A stretch of 64,000 nucleotides of DNA from Amoebidium appalachense (taxonomy: Eukaryota; Ichthyosporea), in NCBI GenBank assembly GCA_963693365.1, contig CAVNZM010000016.1:310001-374000 (forward strand), given 5' to 3'. Below, piece after piece: positions 30,192-40,461 of this stretch. Both the position numbers and the translations under genes were made by a program. The first letter of the stretch is position 1, and each line of letters opens with the position of its first letter. The notes under the pieces were generated by a model. It worked only from the letters and a program-made list of their open reading frames with translations. It ran no database searches and was not told where the DNA came from.

Positions 30192-30369
30192 TTGGATAGA
30201 TGAAGGGGTTCTTTCGGCCATTGTGTGCTGGAAGTGCTGTTCCTTCAATAGCCTATCATACACACACAAACACACACACATACACACACACACACGTGTG
30301 CACACACACACAGTGTTCTGGGGTTTAGGGGGTTTATCCGGGGGTTTTGGGGGTTTTCTGATCAGATAC
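30192..30369 (+). repeat. B1 repeat of element D1
   Basis: 178 bp starting TTGGATAGATGAAGG and ending TGATCAGATAC, containing CA repeats and a GTGTGCACACAC palindromic region. Its partner is B2 at 30971-31148. Confidence 0.9.
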
Positions 30370-30493
30370 TGATATTATTTATTAGGGCTAAAATCAATAA
30401 TAAAATTCCTCACTGACTTGCATTTCTGCTTCTCTTTGTCTCGGTCACCTCGGGGAGCCACGACGGGAGTGAGGGGAAGTCTTGCCTCCGGCA

Positions 30494-30955
30494 TGTTGTT
30501 CTCGAGCGGGAGGAGGCAGCGGTGAGAGATGACACGTGTTCGGTCAGTCGGCGGTAACGGCTACATAGCGGTGCAAGCTGATTGGCCCTAACGGGTAGAA
30601 TGTTAAGCTCAGTCGTATGTATCTTTAGTGATTGGATATAGATCAGGTATAGTAATGAAGTGATCCGTAGTTATCAGTAGATAGGTGATATGATTGGTGG
30701 CTTTTCCACTGTTCTAAAAATGTGAGTGAGCCGCGCACCAGCTTTGTAGAGCTGGCTGTGGGCGTCGTTCGTTCAGTTCTTGTTTTTAGAGCTAGTGTGT
30801 AGGTGAAAAGAAAAAAGGGGAGGGAGCAACGTGATAAGGTAATAATTAGGCTGTTTGGGTGTTTTCTTGGTTTGGTGGCACCTTGTGTAAAGGGGCAGAA
30901 GCTGAGACCTCAGTCTGATTAGTTGGTGCCTTACGGTTTGCTCTTGCTTTCTCTT
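30494..30955 (+). repeat. A2 repeat of element D1
   Basis: 462-bp copy of 25587-26048. The 124 bp between B1 and A2 (30370-30493) are unique and correspond to the internal junction of the split repeats. Confidence 0.9.
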
Positions 30956-30970
30956 CCCTCCCTCCCACCC

Positions 30971-31148
30971 TTGGATAGATGAAGGGGTTCTTTCGGCCAT
31001 TGTGTGCTGGAAGTGCTGTTCCTTCAATAGCCTATCATACACACACAAACACACACACATACACACACACACACGTGTGCACACACACACAGTGTTCTGG
31101 GGTTTAGGGGGTTTATTCGGGGGTTTTGGGGGTTTTCTGATCAGATAC
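30971..31148 (+). repeat. B2 repeat of element D1
   Basis: 178-bp copy of B1, separated from A2 by a 15-nt pyrimidine tract. One visible difference is TTATTCGG for TTATCCGG. It ends directly at the 30-bp flanking repeat. Confidence 0.9.
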
Positions 31149-31178
31149 ACATGGCCCCTCACGCGCCGCGCCGCTGTG
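31149..31178 (+). repeat. 30-bp direct repeat flanking element D1, right copy
   Basis: Identical to 25557-25586. Element D2 sequence resumes after it. Confidence 0.92.
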
Positions 31179-31338
31179 ATCTAAGTCCCTACCACTCGTC
31201 TAATTTCAAACCCCGTTTTCAATCCCGATGGCCTAGAATTTCACACCCCGCTTCGATCCGCATTGACTATCCTCGCTCATAGTCCTTGCCCGATTGCCCT
31301 TCTGAGTATTCAAATACGGTACTCCAATCGCGTCGCTT

Positions 31339-32070
31339 ATGTTAAACCCAGTCAAAGCACCTTGTGCTTTCCTACTGTTCAGGAGTACTGACCCCAAGTC
31401 CCTGCCAGAACAGCTTACCGTGTTCAACCCGCCTCCTTCCCTGTTTTCCCACCCTGTTTCCCGCCATGTCTCCCCCCACCATGACTTCACTGTCGATGGA
31501 TACCTCACATTCCATTGGTCTGCCCCGCATTCCAGCAGCATTTTTTCCTCAGATCACAAGGCCAGCCTCGTCGAGATCTCAGCTACCCCAAACCCTGCAC
31601 GGCCCCAGTTCCCCTGCAGCTATTCCCCCCCTGTTGCCACCCGACCCCGGCCAGCTACACATGCTGCCAGGTCCGGTCGTTCCCATCCACGTTTCTGCCC
31701 AGCCAGCCTACCGTGCTGCCTGCCCATCCACGTTTCTGCCCAGCCAGCCTACCGTGCTGCCCGCCCCCGTTTCCAAAGCCCCTGGCCCGACCCAGTTAAC
31801 CTTCTCCGTCCGGACTTACCTGCCTTTGACCCTGCCTCCGTCGTGCCTGATCCCAAAACCAATCCCGTCAAAGCCCCTCCTCCCCTCCCTGTTCCGGCTT
31901 TCCCAGTAACCCCCGAGCAGCAAGAACCCTCAGGCTCGACGCCCCTCCAAACGAATTTCAAATTACGCGACCTCCGCAACCAGCTGCCCAACGCTCCCGC
32001 GGGCACTGACGCGCCTCCGGCGGCCCCCACCACCACGGACCCTCCAAGCCACTCTCCCCTCTACCCCTGA
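31339..32070 (+). CDS. Proline-rich ORF1 of element D2, gag-like by position
   Basis: A 243-codon open frame rich in Pro, Ser and Ala with an internal duplication (HPRFCPASLPCC and HVSAQPAYRAA repeated at about 31680-31760). It sits between A1 and the RT remnant, where ORF1/gag lies in Ngaro-type elements. I recognise no zinc knuckle or capsid motif. It may be a decayed gag or only a fortuitous frame in C-rich DNA. Confidence 0.4.
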   Translation: MLNPVKAPCAFLLFRSTDPKSLPEQLTVFNPPPSLFSHPVSRHVSPHHDFTVDGYLTFHWSAPHSSSIFSSDHKASLVEISATPNPARPQFPCSYSPPVATRPRPATHAARSGRSHPRFCPASLPCCLPIHVSAQPAYRAARPRFQSPWPDPVNLLRPDLPAFDPASVVPDPKTNPVKAPPPLPVPAFPVTPEQQEPSGSTPLQTNFKLRDLRNQLPNAPAGTDAPPAAPTTTDPPSHSPLYP

Positions 32071-32984
32071 AGCCCCCCCTCAGGCCTGTCCCATGTAGTA
32101 CCCCAAGCCCGGCTGTGGTCTAAGACTTGATGGCTTCACACCGCCCCACAAGCCCGGCGGGGGACAAACCCCCAACCGCCCCGACCCGCACCCCGGCCTG
32201 GCAACACCGGCCCGATCGGTGGAGCTACCCGCCACGCACTACATGAATTTCCACATTTAAGGTCGGTCCTGCGCTAAGCAGCCCTGCCCCCTCTCCCACG
32301 TGTGCCCGCTGTCATGTGCTGAGCTGATTCGTATTAGTTTGCTTCTATAATTCGTGTTTTGGTGAGTGAATTTCGGGGGTTTTCTTGCATAGTGATGCCG
32401 GGGTCTAAGTGGGGTATGAGGAGATTAATCAGTGGTATGGGGAGAACCTGATGCGGCGGCGGCTGATTGTTAAAGGTGCGCGCGTGCATGCACCATGCCT
32501 CTGCGTACTCTCCATGTTAAATGTTGTATTGCTTCTTGCTGTGTGCTTGGCGAGACCCATGTTGCCTGCTCGCGTGTGTGTATGCTTATATGTATTGTGA
32601 GTAAACGTGTGTACGTGTTGTAGTGCTGTAGGGGTGTCTGAGGTGGCGGTAGCCAATGGTGTGGAGTGCGTGTAGTCTGTGGGGGAGGGAGTGTTGTGAT
32701 TGGCTGAATGTCACTGTGGTATTTGTCTGGCCAGTGGGCCGCGTGTCTGTGAAGTGTCTCGCGGGGTCGCGGGCTTTTGGAAGTTCTTCTCAGAACACAA
32801 AAAACTCGCTTCCCACCCAACTCAAAGAAAAGTTTATACGTATACACGGTTTCGAGCCCCTTTAAGCGTGCAGATAGTTAGAGTAGTTCATATACACTCT
32901 GTTTGTTGCCACGACACCCGCTCTGCTCTGGCACACACCCCCGCAAAGACTGCAAGCCTAATGCCTAGTCTACGCGCACACCCA
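32071..32984 (+). other. Internal region of element D2 without a recognised gene
   Basis: C-rich and then mixed sequence between ORF1 and the tandem repeats. A GTGTGT-type run lies near 32572-32615. Nothing is assignable. Confidence 0.4.
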
Positions 32985-33210
32985 CACACACAGATAGAAC
33001 ATAGGGGCTAGGAGCTAGGATACACGGGTACAGGGACACGGAGCTCGGGAGCTCGGGTCACTAGGGCTAAGTACAAATTTTTGCAAGCCACCTACGGCGC
33101 GCGCGCGCGCCACAGAATACATGTCCCTACACAAAGACGTTATTCTGGCCACTGCACATAATTTTACTCCCCACCCATCCCACGAGCCCCCCCCCTTACA
33201 CTCACCCTAG

Positions 33211-33241
<31 letters not shown>

Positions 33242-34056
33242 TTCTAACTCTGTGTCCACCCGCATCCCCGCGTGCTCGGGCATCCCCTGCACATGGCCCC
33301 GCTGTTCTGCCTGCAACCTCCCTCGGGCCCAGCTGCCCGCACACACAGATAGAACATAGGGGCTAGGTGCTAGGATACACGGGTACAGGGACACGGAGCT
33401 CGGGAGCACGGGCCACTAGGGCTGAGTACAAATTTTTGCAGGCCACCTACGGCGCCCGCGCGCGCCACAGAATACATGTCCCTACACAAAGACGTTATTC
33501 TGGCCACTGCACATAATTTTACTCCCCACCCATTCCACGAGCCTCCCCCCCCCCCTTACACTCACCTAGCACTCCCTCCCCCCCCCCCCCCCCCCCCCCC
33601 TTCTAACTCTGTGTCCGCCCGCATCCCCGCGTGCTCGGGCATCCCCTGCACATGGCCCCGCTGTTCTGCCTGCAACCTCCCTCGGGCCCAGCTGCCCGCA
33701 CACACAAGATAGAACATAGGGGCTAGGAGCTAGGATACACGGGTACAGGGACACGGAGCTCGGGAGCACGGGCCACTAGGGCTGAGTACAAATTTTTTTT
33801 GCAGGCCACCTACGGCGCCCGCGCGCGCCACAGAATACATGTCCCTACACAAAAGACGTTATTCTGGCCACTGCACATAATTTTACTCCCCACCCATCCC
33901 ACGAGCCTCCCCCCCCCCCCCCCCCTTACACTCACCTAGCACTCCCTCCCCCCCCCCCTTCTAACTCTGGGTCCGCCCGCATCCCTGCGTGCTCGGGCAT
34001 CCCCTGCACATGGCCCCGCTGCCCTGCCTGCAACCTCTCTCGGGCCCAGCTGCCCT
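32985..34056 (+). repeat. Three tandem copies of a unit of about 358 bp
   Basis: Units start near 32985, 33342 and 33701, each with AGATAGAACATAGGGGCTAG at its head, GGCGC(G/C)CGCGCGCGCC in the middle, then poly-C runs of differing length and a GGGCCCAGCTGCCC end. Copies differ mainly in the length of homopolymers. The array lies inside element D2, upstream of its RT remnant. Confidence 0.85.
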
Positions 34057-34079
34057 ACTCTAAACCCCCCGGGGCCCTG

Positions 34080-34116
<37 letters not shown>

Positions 34117-34147
34117 CTGCCGGGGTCTCCCCGAGGGTGCCCCACCC

Positions 34148-35460
34148 TTGCTAACCACACCTTCCCCCGAGGCTCAGACCCGGAGGCCCAGCCCCCCCTC
34201 GGCCACCAGCGCGGCCACCCTCTTCCCGGACCAATTCCTTGCTGAGTTTCCGGTCCTCCGTTCCTCCCCCATCGGCGCCGTTACTACAAAAACAAGCCCG
34301 GGACCCCAGCTCATTCTCGACGCAGGCCCCGGCTGCTACATGGCAGTGGCAGACGTGCAGGCTGCCTTCCGGCACATGCCCTCTCCCTTCCCCTGGGCTC
34401 AACCCCCCTCCCCTCCCCCCCCCCCCCGATCTTCCCTTCCGGAGCAACGCTGGCAGATTGGCCCCCCACTTTGCTCCGGCCGTGCTGCTTCGAGCCACCA
34501 CTACCCTGCAGGAGTGCCAGGCCCTGAGTCTCAACCTCGACTCTCGGGCCTTCTACTCCCGGGTGCAGAAAGTGTTCATCGATTTTTGTGGCATCTCGGC
34601 TGCCATCCTCCTCCGGGTCCTACCTCCCGGCCTCCCCACACACCGGGCAGCTCTTTCTTGCCTGGTGTGCCCAACAAGGGGTACAGGCCTCTTCCTTGGC
34701 CGGCTACAATTCGGCTATCACCAGACTCCACCTCGACATGGGACTTCCGGCTCCCTACCCCCACGACAAGTCTCTCGCCTGGTTCCTACAAGGGGTGGGC
34801 AGATGGCAGCTTTTCTCACAACATCCGACCCCGATCATCTCCCAGAGAACCCCTCCTGCCCTCCCACCTCGGCCTACTCCATGGCCAGTGCCCCACCCAG
34901 GCCTCCTCAGCCAATCGCCGGCTTTGGACGGCCCTCATCGTCGGTTTTTGTGGTCTCCTCCGTTCGTGGGAATTTACCTCCAAGACCCTGACTTCCTTCG
35001 ACCCGTCCCGTCACGTGAAATGGAAGGACATGACCTTCAGCTACACCCCCACCAGTACTTTGTCCCATGCCACCCTCCACCTGCCAACCTCCAAGATGGA
35101 TGTACAGCCCTAAGTGTCAACGTCACTCTAGCTGCCCTGCCTCTCAACCACTTCTCCCCAGCCCATCTCCTCCGGCAGTTCCTGGATACGACATCCGGTC
35201 AACCTGACGACCCCCTGTTCAGTCTCGGTGGCATTCCCTACACCAAGGGTGTTTTCTCTGACGACTTCCGTGCCCTCCTCTCCCGGGCGGGCCTCTCACC
35301 CTCCCGGTTTGCCGGCCACAGCCTCCGAATTGGGGGGGCCACAGCCCTGGCCGAGGCCGGGGTCGACGACTCCAGGATCCAACAACTTGGCAGATGATCT
35401 TCCGACTGTTCCCTGATCTATACTCGACTTCGCCGGCCCCCATGGCTGCCACTAACAAAC
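34148..35460 (+). pseudogene. Degenerate RT and tyrosine recombinase of element D2
   Basis: A DIRS-type RT start (EFPVLRSSPIGAV and, after a deletion, CYMAVADVQAAFRHMP) is visible in the frame from 34148. Recombinase sequence follows in two frames: FLAWCAQQGVQASSLAGYNSAITRL from about 34650, GLLRSWEFTSKTL with the box I Arg (about 34960) in the other frame, then HSLRIGGATALAEAGVDD and QQLGR near 35320-35394. The Trp codon expected after GR is TGA at 35395-35397, and the frame continues with a possible nucleophile Tyr. Most of RT, including its catalytic Asp box, is deleted. The recombinase resembles canonical HSLR-type DIRS/Ngaro enzymes more than D1 does. Confidence 0.82.
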
Positions 35461-35514
35461 GTGTATTTGCCTCTATCCTTAAGTGAAACCTTTGGAGCAA
35501 GCATACTGCTCTCG

Positions 35515-35603
35515 TGCCGTGGTTTACAACCATTGCAGGTTCACTTTCGTCCAAGGGGATGTCCCCCTAGAGGCAACACACGTCCCGGAGTAGTTTTCAT
35601 AGA
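35515..35603 (+). repeat. B1 repeat of element D2
   Basis: 89 bp starting TGCCGTGGTTTACAACC and ending TTTTCATAGA, repeated at 36082-36170. It overlaps the start of A2 by five bases. Confidence 0.85.
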
Positions 35604-35953
35604 GGTTTTATTTGTGGAATTTATTGACATAAATATTTTTCTGGGTAAACACGTAGGATGGGTGTTCGATATTGACATAACCATGTAGGCTTCGTTTCGT
35701 GTTTTAGCAGTTCGCGATTGGCCGCTCGCACACGGGCACCTATTAGCTAATCAAAACATCAGATTCCACATATCGCTAGACCGATTTTGATTGGTTCGAT
35801 TCAGATTCACATATCACTGGATCGATTTTCAATTGGCTCAGGTCGGTAGGCTTAGGTATATAAGCAAGACAGTTTTCAGCAGATCAGCAAGCTACAAACA
35901 CATCTTCTGTGTTGAGCACCTACAGCCCTTACGGCTATACATTTTCTTTTCAC
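35599..35953 (+). repeat. A2 repeat of element D2
   Basis: 355-bp copy of 25027-25381. Its junction with B1 reproduces what the end-to-end junction of the circular form would look like. Confidence 0.88.
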
Positions 35954-36081
35954 CCACCCACCTACACCCACACTCACCCCCATTGATCCACACATGCGTG
36001 CTGTTTTTTCACGGGGCGAAGACTTCCCCCGTTTTTTGGGCACAAGGACCTCACGGATCAATAAATTGATGACTGGGGGCT

Positions 36082-36170
36082 TGCCGTGGTTTACAACCAT
36101 TGCAGGTTCACTTTCGTCCAAGGGGATGTCCCCCTAGAGGCAACACACGTCCCGGAGTAGTTTTCATAGA
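36082..36170 (+). repeat. B2 repeat of element D2
   Basis: 89-bp copy of B1. About 128 bp of unique sequence separate it from A2. Host sequence resumes after ATAGA. Confidence 0.85.
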
Positions 36171-36651
36171 TCTGTATTCATGGAATCTGCCTGCGGCAGA
36201 TAAATAGGTGAGAATCGAGCATAATAAATTAGACGTAGATTGACAGAACATGCAACTGTGTTTCTACCTCTCCACACTACCCTCTCTGTTAGTGCTGTGG
36301 CATCGTGCATTGCCCAGCACCACTCTGCACGTGTTTATGTCTGTTAGTTTAGTTGCCTGATCACCCACGTATACTCTCATTCATATGCATGTGTGCCCAA
36401 GTACATGTTAGTTGTAGTGTGTACACACTGCTAGTCAGGCGAGAATAGTAGGGACTTTTGCCGTAAGTCAGCACTTTTCTTGCAAGCTACACTGATTCTG
36501 ATGCTGAAAATGAAGAAAAACACGAACAAGTTACGAAGACACACCCACAAACGAAAACGAACACATGACTGCGAAAGTGCATGAAGAAGATCACTTCGAC
36601 CAGGCTGAGCCGAGCCCAAAACACCCGTATTTAACGAAATCCCCCTTGCAG
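36171..36651. other. Sequence right of element D2, no gene recognised
   Basis: May continue the copia family E LTR broken at 25026, then unique sequence. No open frame of note. Confidence 0.35.
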
Positions 36652-36732
36652 GATCCCCTCTGGCGCCTGCAGGTGGACTGGCAGGCACGCCAAGTCGCCG
36701 GAGAGGCTCTGATGTCAGCACAGGCTCAGGAG
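36652..36732 (+). other. Possible internal exon of an unidentified host gene
   Basis: Twenty-seven codons (starting Asp-Pro-Leu-Trp and ending Ala-Gln-Ala-Gln-Glu) sit between a C-rich CCCCCTTGCAG acceptor and a GTAAGG donor, the same donor used by the TSR gene. Sequence composition changes from AT-rich to GC-rich exactly over this block. I recognise no family, and neighbouring exons are not evident, perhaps because transposons separate them. Confidence 0.35.
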
Positions 36733-36812
36733 GTAAGGCTGGGTCTATATTGAACAAGCACTTTGCAGAGCACGAAAACCGAGTATAAATAGCTATAGTA
36801 TATGTCATTGAC

Positions 36813-37147
36813 ATGTGTATTAATAGTGACAAGATGTGTAATTACTTGATTTATTTGAGTAAGAGTTCCTACTAGGCTTTAGTTAGGTCGGAAGTTGGAA
36901 TGTGTATGCTCTGTTGGAATGTGTTTTTCTATCATCTGATAGAACCAATTGGTTCTCACCCTTTAGTTGAGATAAGATGATAAGTTGCAAGTACAAAAAG
37001 AACCGAGAGCAGAATAAAAGATCAGTTGTTGTTTGAAATCTTTCAATGTGTCGTGAACAACACCGATTGCCCTCTCTTTATTGTGTTGGTCGTGTTTTAC
37101 ATGACACCTCTGTGCACTCTGCTCCCTTAGACCCATACAAAACAACA
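36813..37147 (+). mobile_element. Truncated family G LTR, 3' part
   Basis: It matches the last 335 bp or so of the LTR at 14594-15513, from GTATTAATAGTGACAAGATG to ACAAAACAACA. The 5' part is missing and no primer site follows, so it is an isolated fragment. Confidence 0.8.
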
Positions 37148-37320
37148 CCTTCTGCTTGTCGAAGTTGTTGGGCCAGAGAACGGTGGGTGTGAGTTTGAAG
37201 GCCTCCTTGAGTGCCTGCCCGCGTTCAGACTCGTAGATAGCCTGAGTCTGCAGATGCCGAAAACATGCCGTCCCCCCCTCGAATAAGAGATCGGTTTTTT
37301 GACCGTTGATCTCCCACACA
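37148..37320 (-). pseudogene. Possible minus-strand coding fragment abutting an LTR end
   Basis: The minus-strand frame from about 37320 to 37148 (FVWEINGQKTD..., ending ...WPNNFDKQKV) has coding-like composition and breaks exactly at the end of the LTR fragment. I do not recognise the protein. It could be an exon truncated by the LTR insertion or internal sequence of another element. Confidence 0.35.
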
Positions 37321-37957
37321 AAAGTGAACCGAGGTAATACGAAGGAAGCCCCAGGTATAGGGAGATCGGATGATAACCGGCTAAAAAAATATAATAATTG
37401 ATAATAATTTACAAAATTTAAAACCTTTACCCAATAACCATAACCCTACTAGTAATTGTTGCCTAGCCTGTACATATGTCACTAGCTGCATTTGATTGGC
37501 TGCGCTGGAAAACGCAGTAGGCCGTCGACTGGCTGGGCCCCCAGCAGTGTCCGCGCAATAAAAAGTTTTTTTAATAATGACTTTATTGATATGCTCAGCA
37601 AAATAGAAGCCATCGAGATATTGCCGATATCTCGGAGAAGAAAATACAAAAAAAATCCCCCTCCCTCCATCGCTCTTCCCCCCAGATTCACCAACACTAC
37701 TTCTGAATGTCCTCAGCCTACCCTCTTTCAACCTGGTTCTTTCTCTTGCTATCTCACTCCCTCTTTCTTTTCTCTTCCTGTTTTTTCCTGCCTTTTCGCG
37801 TTATTACCATACGCAGTATAAGTTTCTTTCTCGTTCTGTTAGAGAAATCAAAGGTAAAACTCAGTCGGCATGTGTTATGTTCCTTAGGCAACACCGTACT
37901 GATCATTATCGCTTTTTGGGAGCTTTGGCAGGATATATTTCTCCTGCTGTATGTATG
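37321..37957. other. Non-coding left flank of the gypsy element
   Basis: AT-rich sequence with no supported gene. It ends with GTATG, which is repeated after the gypsy element at 63724. Confidence 0.5.
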
Positions 37958-38670
37958 TGACATATACTAATCCGTCTCAGCAGATTAGCCTAAGTCTACG
38001 ATCGAGATCGGGGGGGGGGGGGGGGGGGGGTGGCCCGGGTCCACAGATCATCAAGATCAAGTCCGGGGCCTCAAGATAGCTGTACAGCTGCGTGTATCTT
38101 GCCTCTGCCGGCGCAGGGCATTGGACCACGTCAGCCGGGACAGCCGACCAATAGAATTCTAATTAGTGTGTAGGATAGATCGTAGGAGGACTTAGGAATG
38201 TGATTGTTCGGGCAGAAGCCCTTTTGTAAGTATTGGCAAGGTTTGATAGTGTATGTTGCCAAACGTATTTATATAATTAGATGTAGAGGAAAGGGGGGGG
38301 AGGGAGGGGGGGGAGGATAGTATGAAATGTAGATTTAGACTCTGCGGTGCCACTAGGGGGAGGGTGAGGGGTGAGACATGGATAGATATATTAGTTGAGT
38401 AGATCGACTTAGCTCGTGCAGGCGCACGATAAAAGTAGATCGGAATGTTTGGAATGTGGCATCGTAGGGGGCCAGGTGATGATGATCTTTGAGGGCACGG
38501 CCTTGATGGCCTCAGTTGTAACTTAGTCTCATTCCGTACGGATCTAAGTTTGCCCGTCGGAGCCTGGTCTGAATAAACTTTACCGTTTTTCCGTACACGT
38601 TCGTTCCTTTTCGTGTGTGTACACTTAGTAGAGTGCCGCGTCTCTAGTACATATACATTAGGATACGACA
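37958..38670 (+). mobile_element. 5' LTR of the gypsy element
   Basis: 713 bp, with a G run of about 20 near 38011-38030 and GGGGGAGGGAGG near 38295. It pairs with 62992-63723. The longer G run of the right copy accounts for the length difference. Confidence 0.92.
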
Positions 38671-38819
38671 AGCTACACCTTTCTTTTAGTGCGGTTTTTC
38701 GCGCTAGGGTAACGCGGTGACAGTTCCTTCTGGGCTGTTGCTACACCTCAAACACACAGAAAAAAACAAAAAAAACAAAAACAAAAAAAACATAAACACA
38801 ACCACCCGAACACCACACA
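38671..38819 (+). other. Leader between gypsy LTR and gag
   Basis: No standard tRNA 3'-end primer site (TGG start) follows the LTR directly, so the primer is unclear. An A-rich stretch (about 38757-38795) precedes the gag ATG at 38820. Confidence 0.45.
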
Positions 38820-40461
38820 ATGGCTAAGTTTAACGTAGACATGTTCTACGCATTGGCAGCTGAGGATAGCTCCCTGCACACACAGGTACCACAGGTTCAT
38901 ACACTAGACGTTAGACAGACCACAGCTTTCAGTTTTACACTCAAACACGACTCGGAAATACCTAGGTGGCTTAGGACACTCCTAGCTAACACACCCAAAC
39001 TAGTGTTAGACACAAAGAAGGCCCCCACTGTGGCGGCCTCGTGCTTAATGATCAAACAGTGCATCGACCACAAAACAATGGCCGACTTATGCACCCTGAT
39101 GGAGGAGCACCCGTACCGGGCCGAGCAGGCCCCCCAGGTGACGGCTCGTATATACGAGCAGCAGTACGACGAGGGGAGGGACGAGATGGTGTCCCGGACC
39201 CTCGGCCAGAAACGTCTGGCCGCACGATTCATCCCCGACGACGAGGACGAGAACAGCACCGACGACGTGGACGGGGGAGCTCGAGGCCTTCACACGGCCG
39301 GAAAACGAGCTCGAGTATACGGCCCGGCTCGTCGGCCGATACCTGACGGCCGACCGGCGCCGTACCTTCCGGGCCCAGCTCAGAGAATGGAAGTATACCT
39401 TTCCCACTTTAGATATGTCCCCCGTAGAAGCTCGTGCATTCTTTGAGAGGGAATATCGGGTCTTTGAAGTCTTTAAGACCTTTGTGAGTTAGCTGGTGAC
39501 GTGAGTGATAGGGAAAAATTCGAGTTTGCTCGTAAGGCTCTCTCTGTAAACACAGACACTGCACGCATGTTTGGGGAGCATGATGATGTCGATGAGGTGG
39601 TGTTGCATGTTAAACGTCACTTGCTTGCCATGCACGAGGTGAAGTTCAATAAGAGGGATAAAAAGGAGGTGATGGAAGTAGACAAGAAAAAGAAGGAGAG
39701 TGGACAGAAGGGGGAAAAAGAAAAAAAAGAGGGTGAACAGCCAGATGCACTCACCATGTTGGTCAAGCAGGTTGCCGAGCTCTCCCAGGCCGTCTTTTCT
39801 GGCCGAGGGGGCTTCGGCTTCCGGGGTGGCCGTGGCGGCGACCAGGGTGGACACGGCGGTCGGGGCCGAGGTGGACGTGGAGGACAACAGCAGCAGTTCA
39901 CCGAGAGGTTTGCCCCTTATCTTGCTCGTGGTGGTGGGCAGGGTAGAGGGAGGGGTGGAAATGGTGGTGAGAGAGGCCGAGGGGGGCAGGGGGGAAGGGG
40001 GGCCGTGGTGCACACGGTGGGCCCCCCCAGCATGACCGGGCTCCCGGTTATGCTTTGCGCCAAGGTTTTGAAGTCCCCCCTGGCCCCTTCTTTGGTGCAT
40101 GTTACTTTTGTGGCCGGCAAGGGCACTCTGCTGCATATTGCCGTAGTTACAAAAGCTATTGAGTTCCGGGGGAGGGGGAAGCTGGGGTCACTGAGGGAGG
40201 GGGGGGGACAGTATCGGTCCCCCCCAGGTTGCAGAGAACCTTCACCCTCCCCCACCCCAGGTTAAGCTTCCCTTTGCCCCCTCACCGCCCCGATACGTGT
40301 GGGAGCCGGGCATCGTCGTGGGTCCTCAAGACAGCGTCGAGGTGGTATGGCATGAATGTTTGTGGGGTGACTCTACCAAAGGTATGAATGGTGTGAATGT
40401 TTTGTGGTTGGGGGAGGTTCCCCAGCCACAAGTGGATGGTCTCAGTGTTTCTTGTCCCAAC
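38820..40461 (+). pseudogene. gypsy gag with zinc knuckle, frameshifted
   Basis: It starts at ATG 38820 (MAKFNVDMFYALAAED). The frame is broken at the G run 39273-39277 (one base too many); coding sequence continues in another frame (ELEAFTRPENELEY... to about 39485) and again from about 39490 in the frame of DREKFEFARKAL. An Arg-Gly-rich segment (about 39800-40010) precedes a CCHC knuckle CYFCGRQGHSAAYC at 40100-40141. The knuckle is in the same frame as that segment's G-rich part only after allowing for a C-run shift near 40025. A TGA near 40160 follows. The protein would form the capsid and bind element RNA. It is interrupted at 40462 by the copia element. Confidence 0.8.

Larger units (their letters stand above)
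25587..31148 (+). mobile_element. Intact split-direct-repeat tyrosine-recombinase retrotransposon D1
   Basis: The 5562-bp element has A1 25587-26048, ORF 26580-30110, B1 30192-30369, A2 30494-30955 and B2 30971-31148. A copies are 462 bp and B copies are 178 bp, nearly identical, so the insertion looks young. The single large ORF is open. The layout and the RT, RNase H and tyrosine recombinase content place it in the Ngaro/PAT/Kangaroo side of DIRS-like elements. No separate gag ORF is apparent. Confidence 0.88.
25027..36170 (+). mobile_element. Decayed split-direct-repeat (Ngaro/PAT-type) retrotransposon D2, interrupted by D1
   Basis: The arrangement is A1 (25027-25381), an internal region holding degenerate RT and tyrosine recombinase (31179-35460), B1 (35515-35603), A2 (35599-35953) and B2 (36082-36170). 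A copies are 355 bp and B copies are 89 bp. B1 and A2 overlap by ATAGA, and the same ATAGA starts A1 and ends B2, marking the presumed recombination core. The A1-ORF-B1-A2-B2 order is diagnostic of the Ngaro/PAT branch of tyrosine-recombinase retroelements. Element D1 is inserted between 25557 and 31178. Confidence 0.82.
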
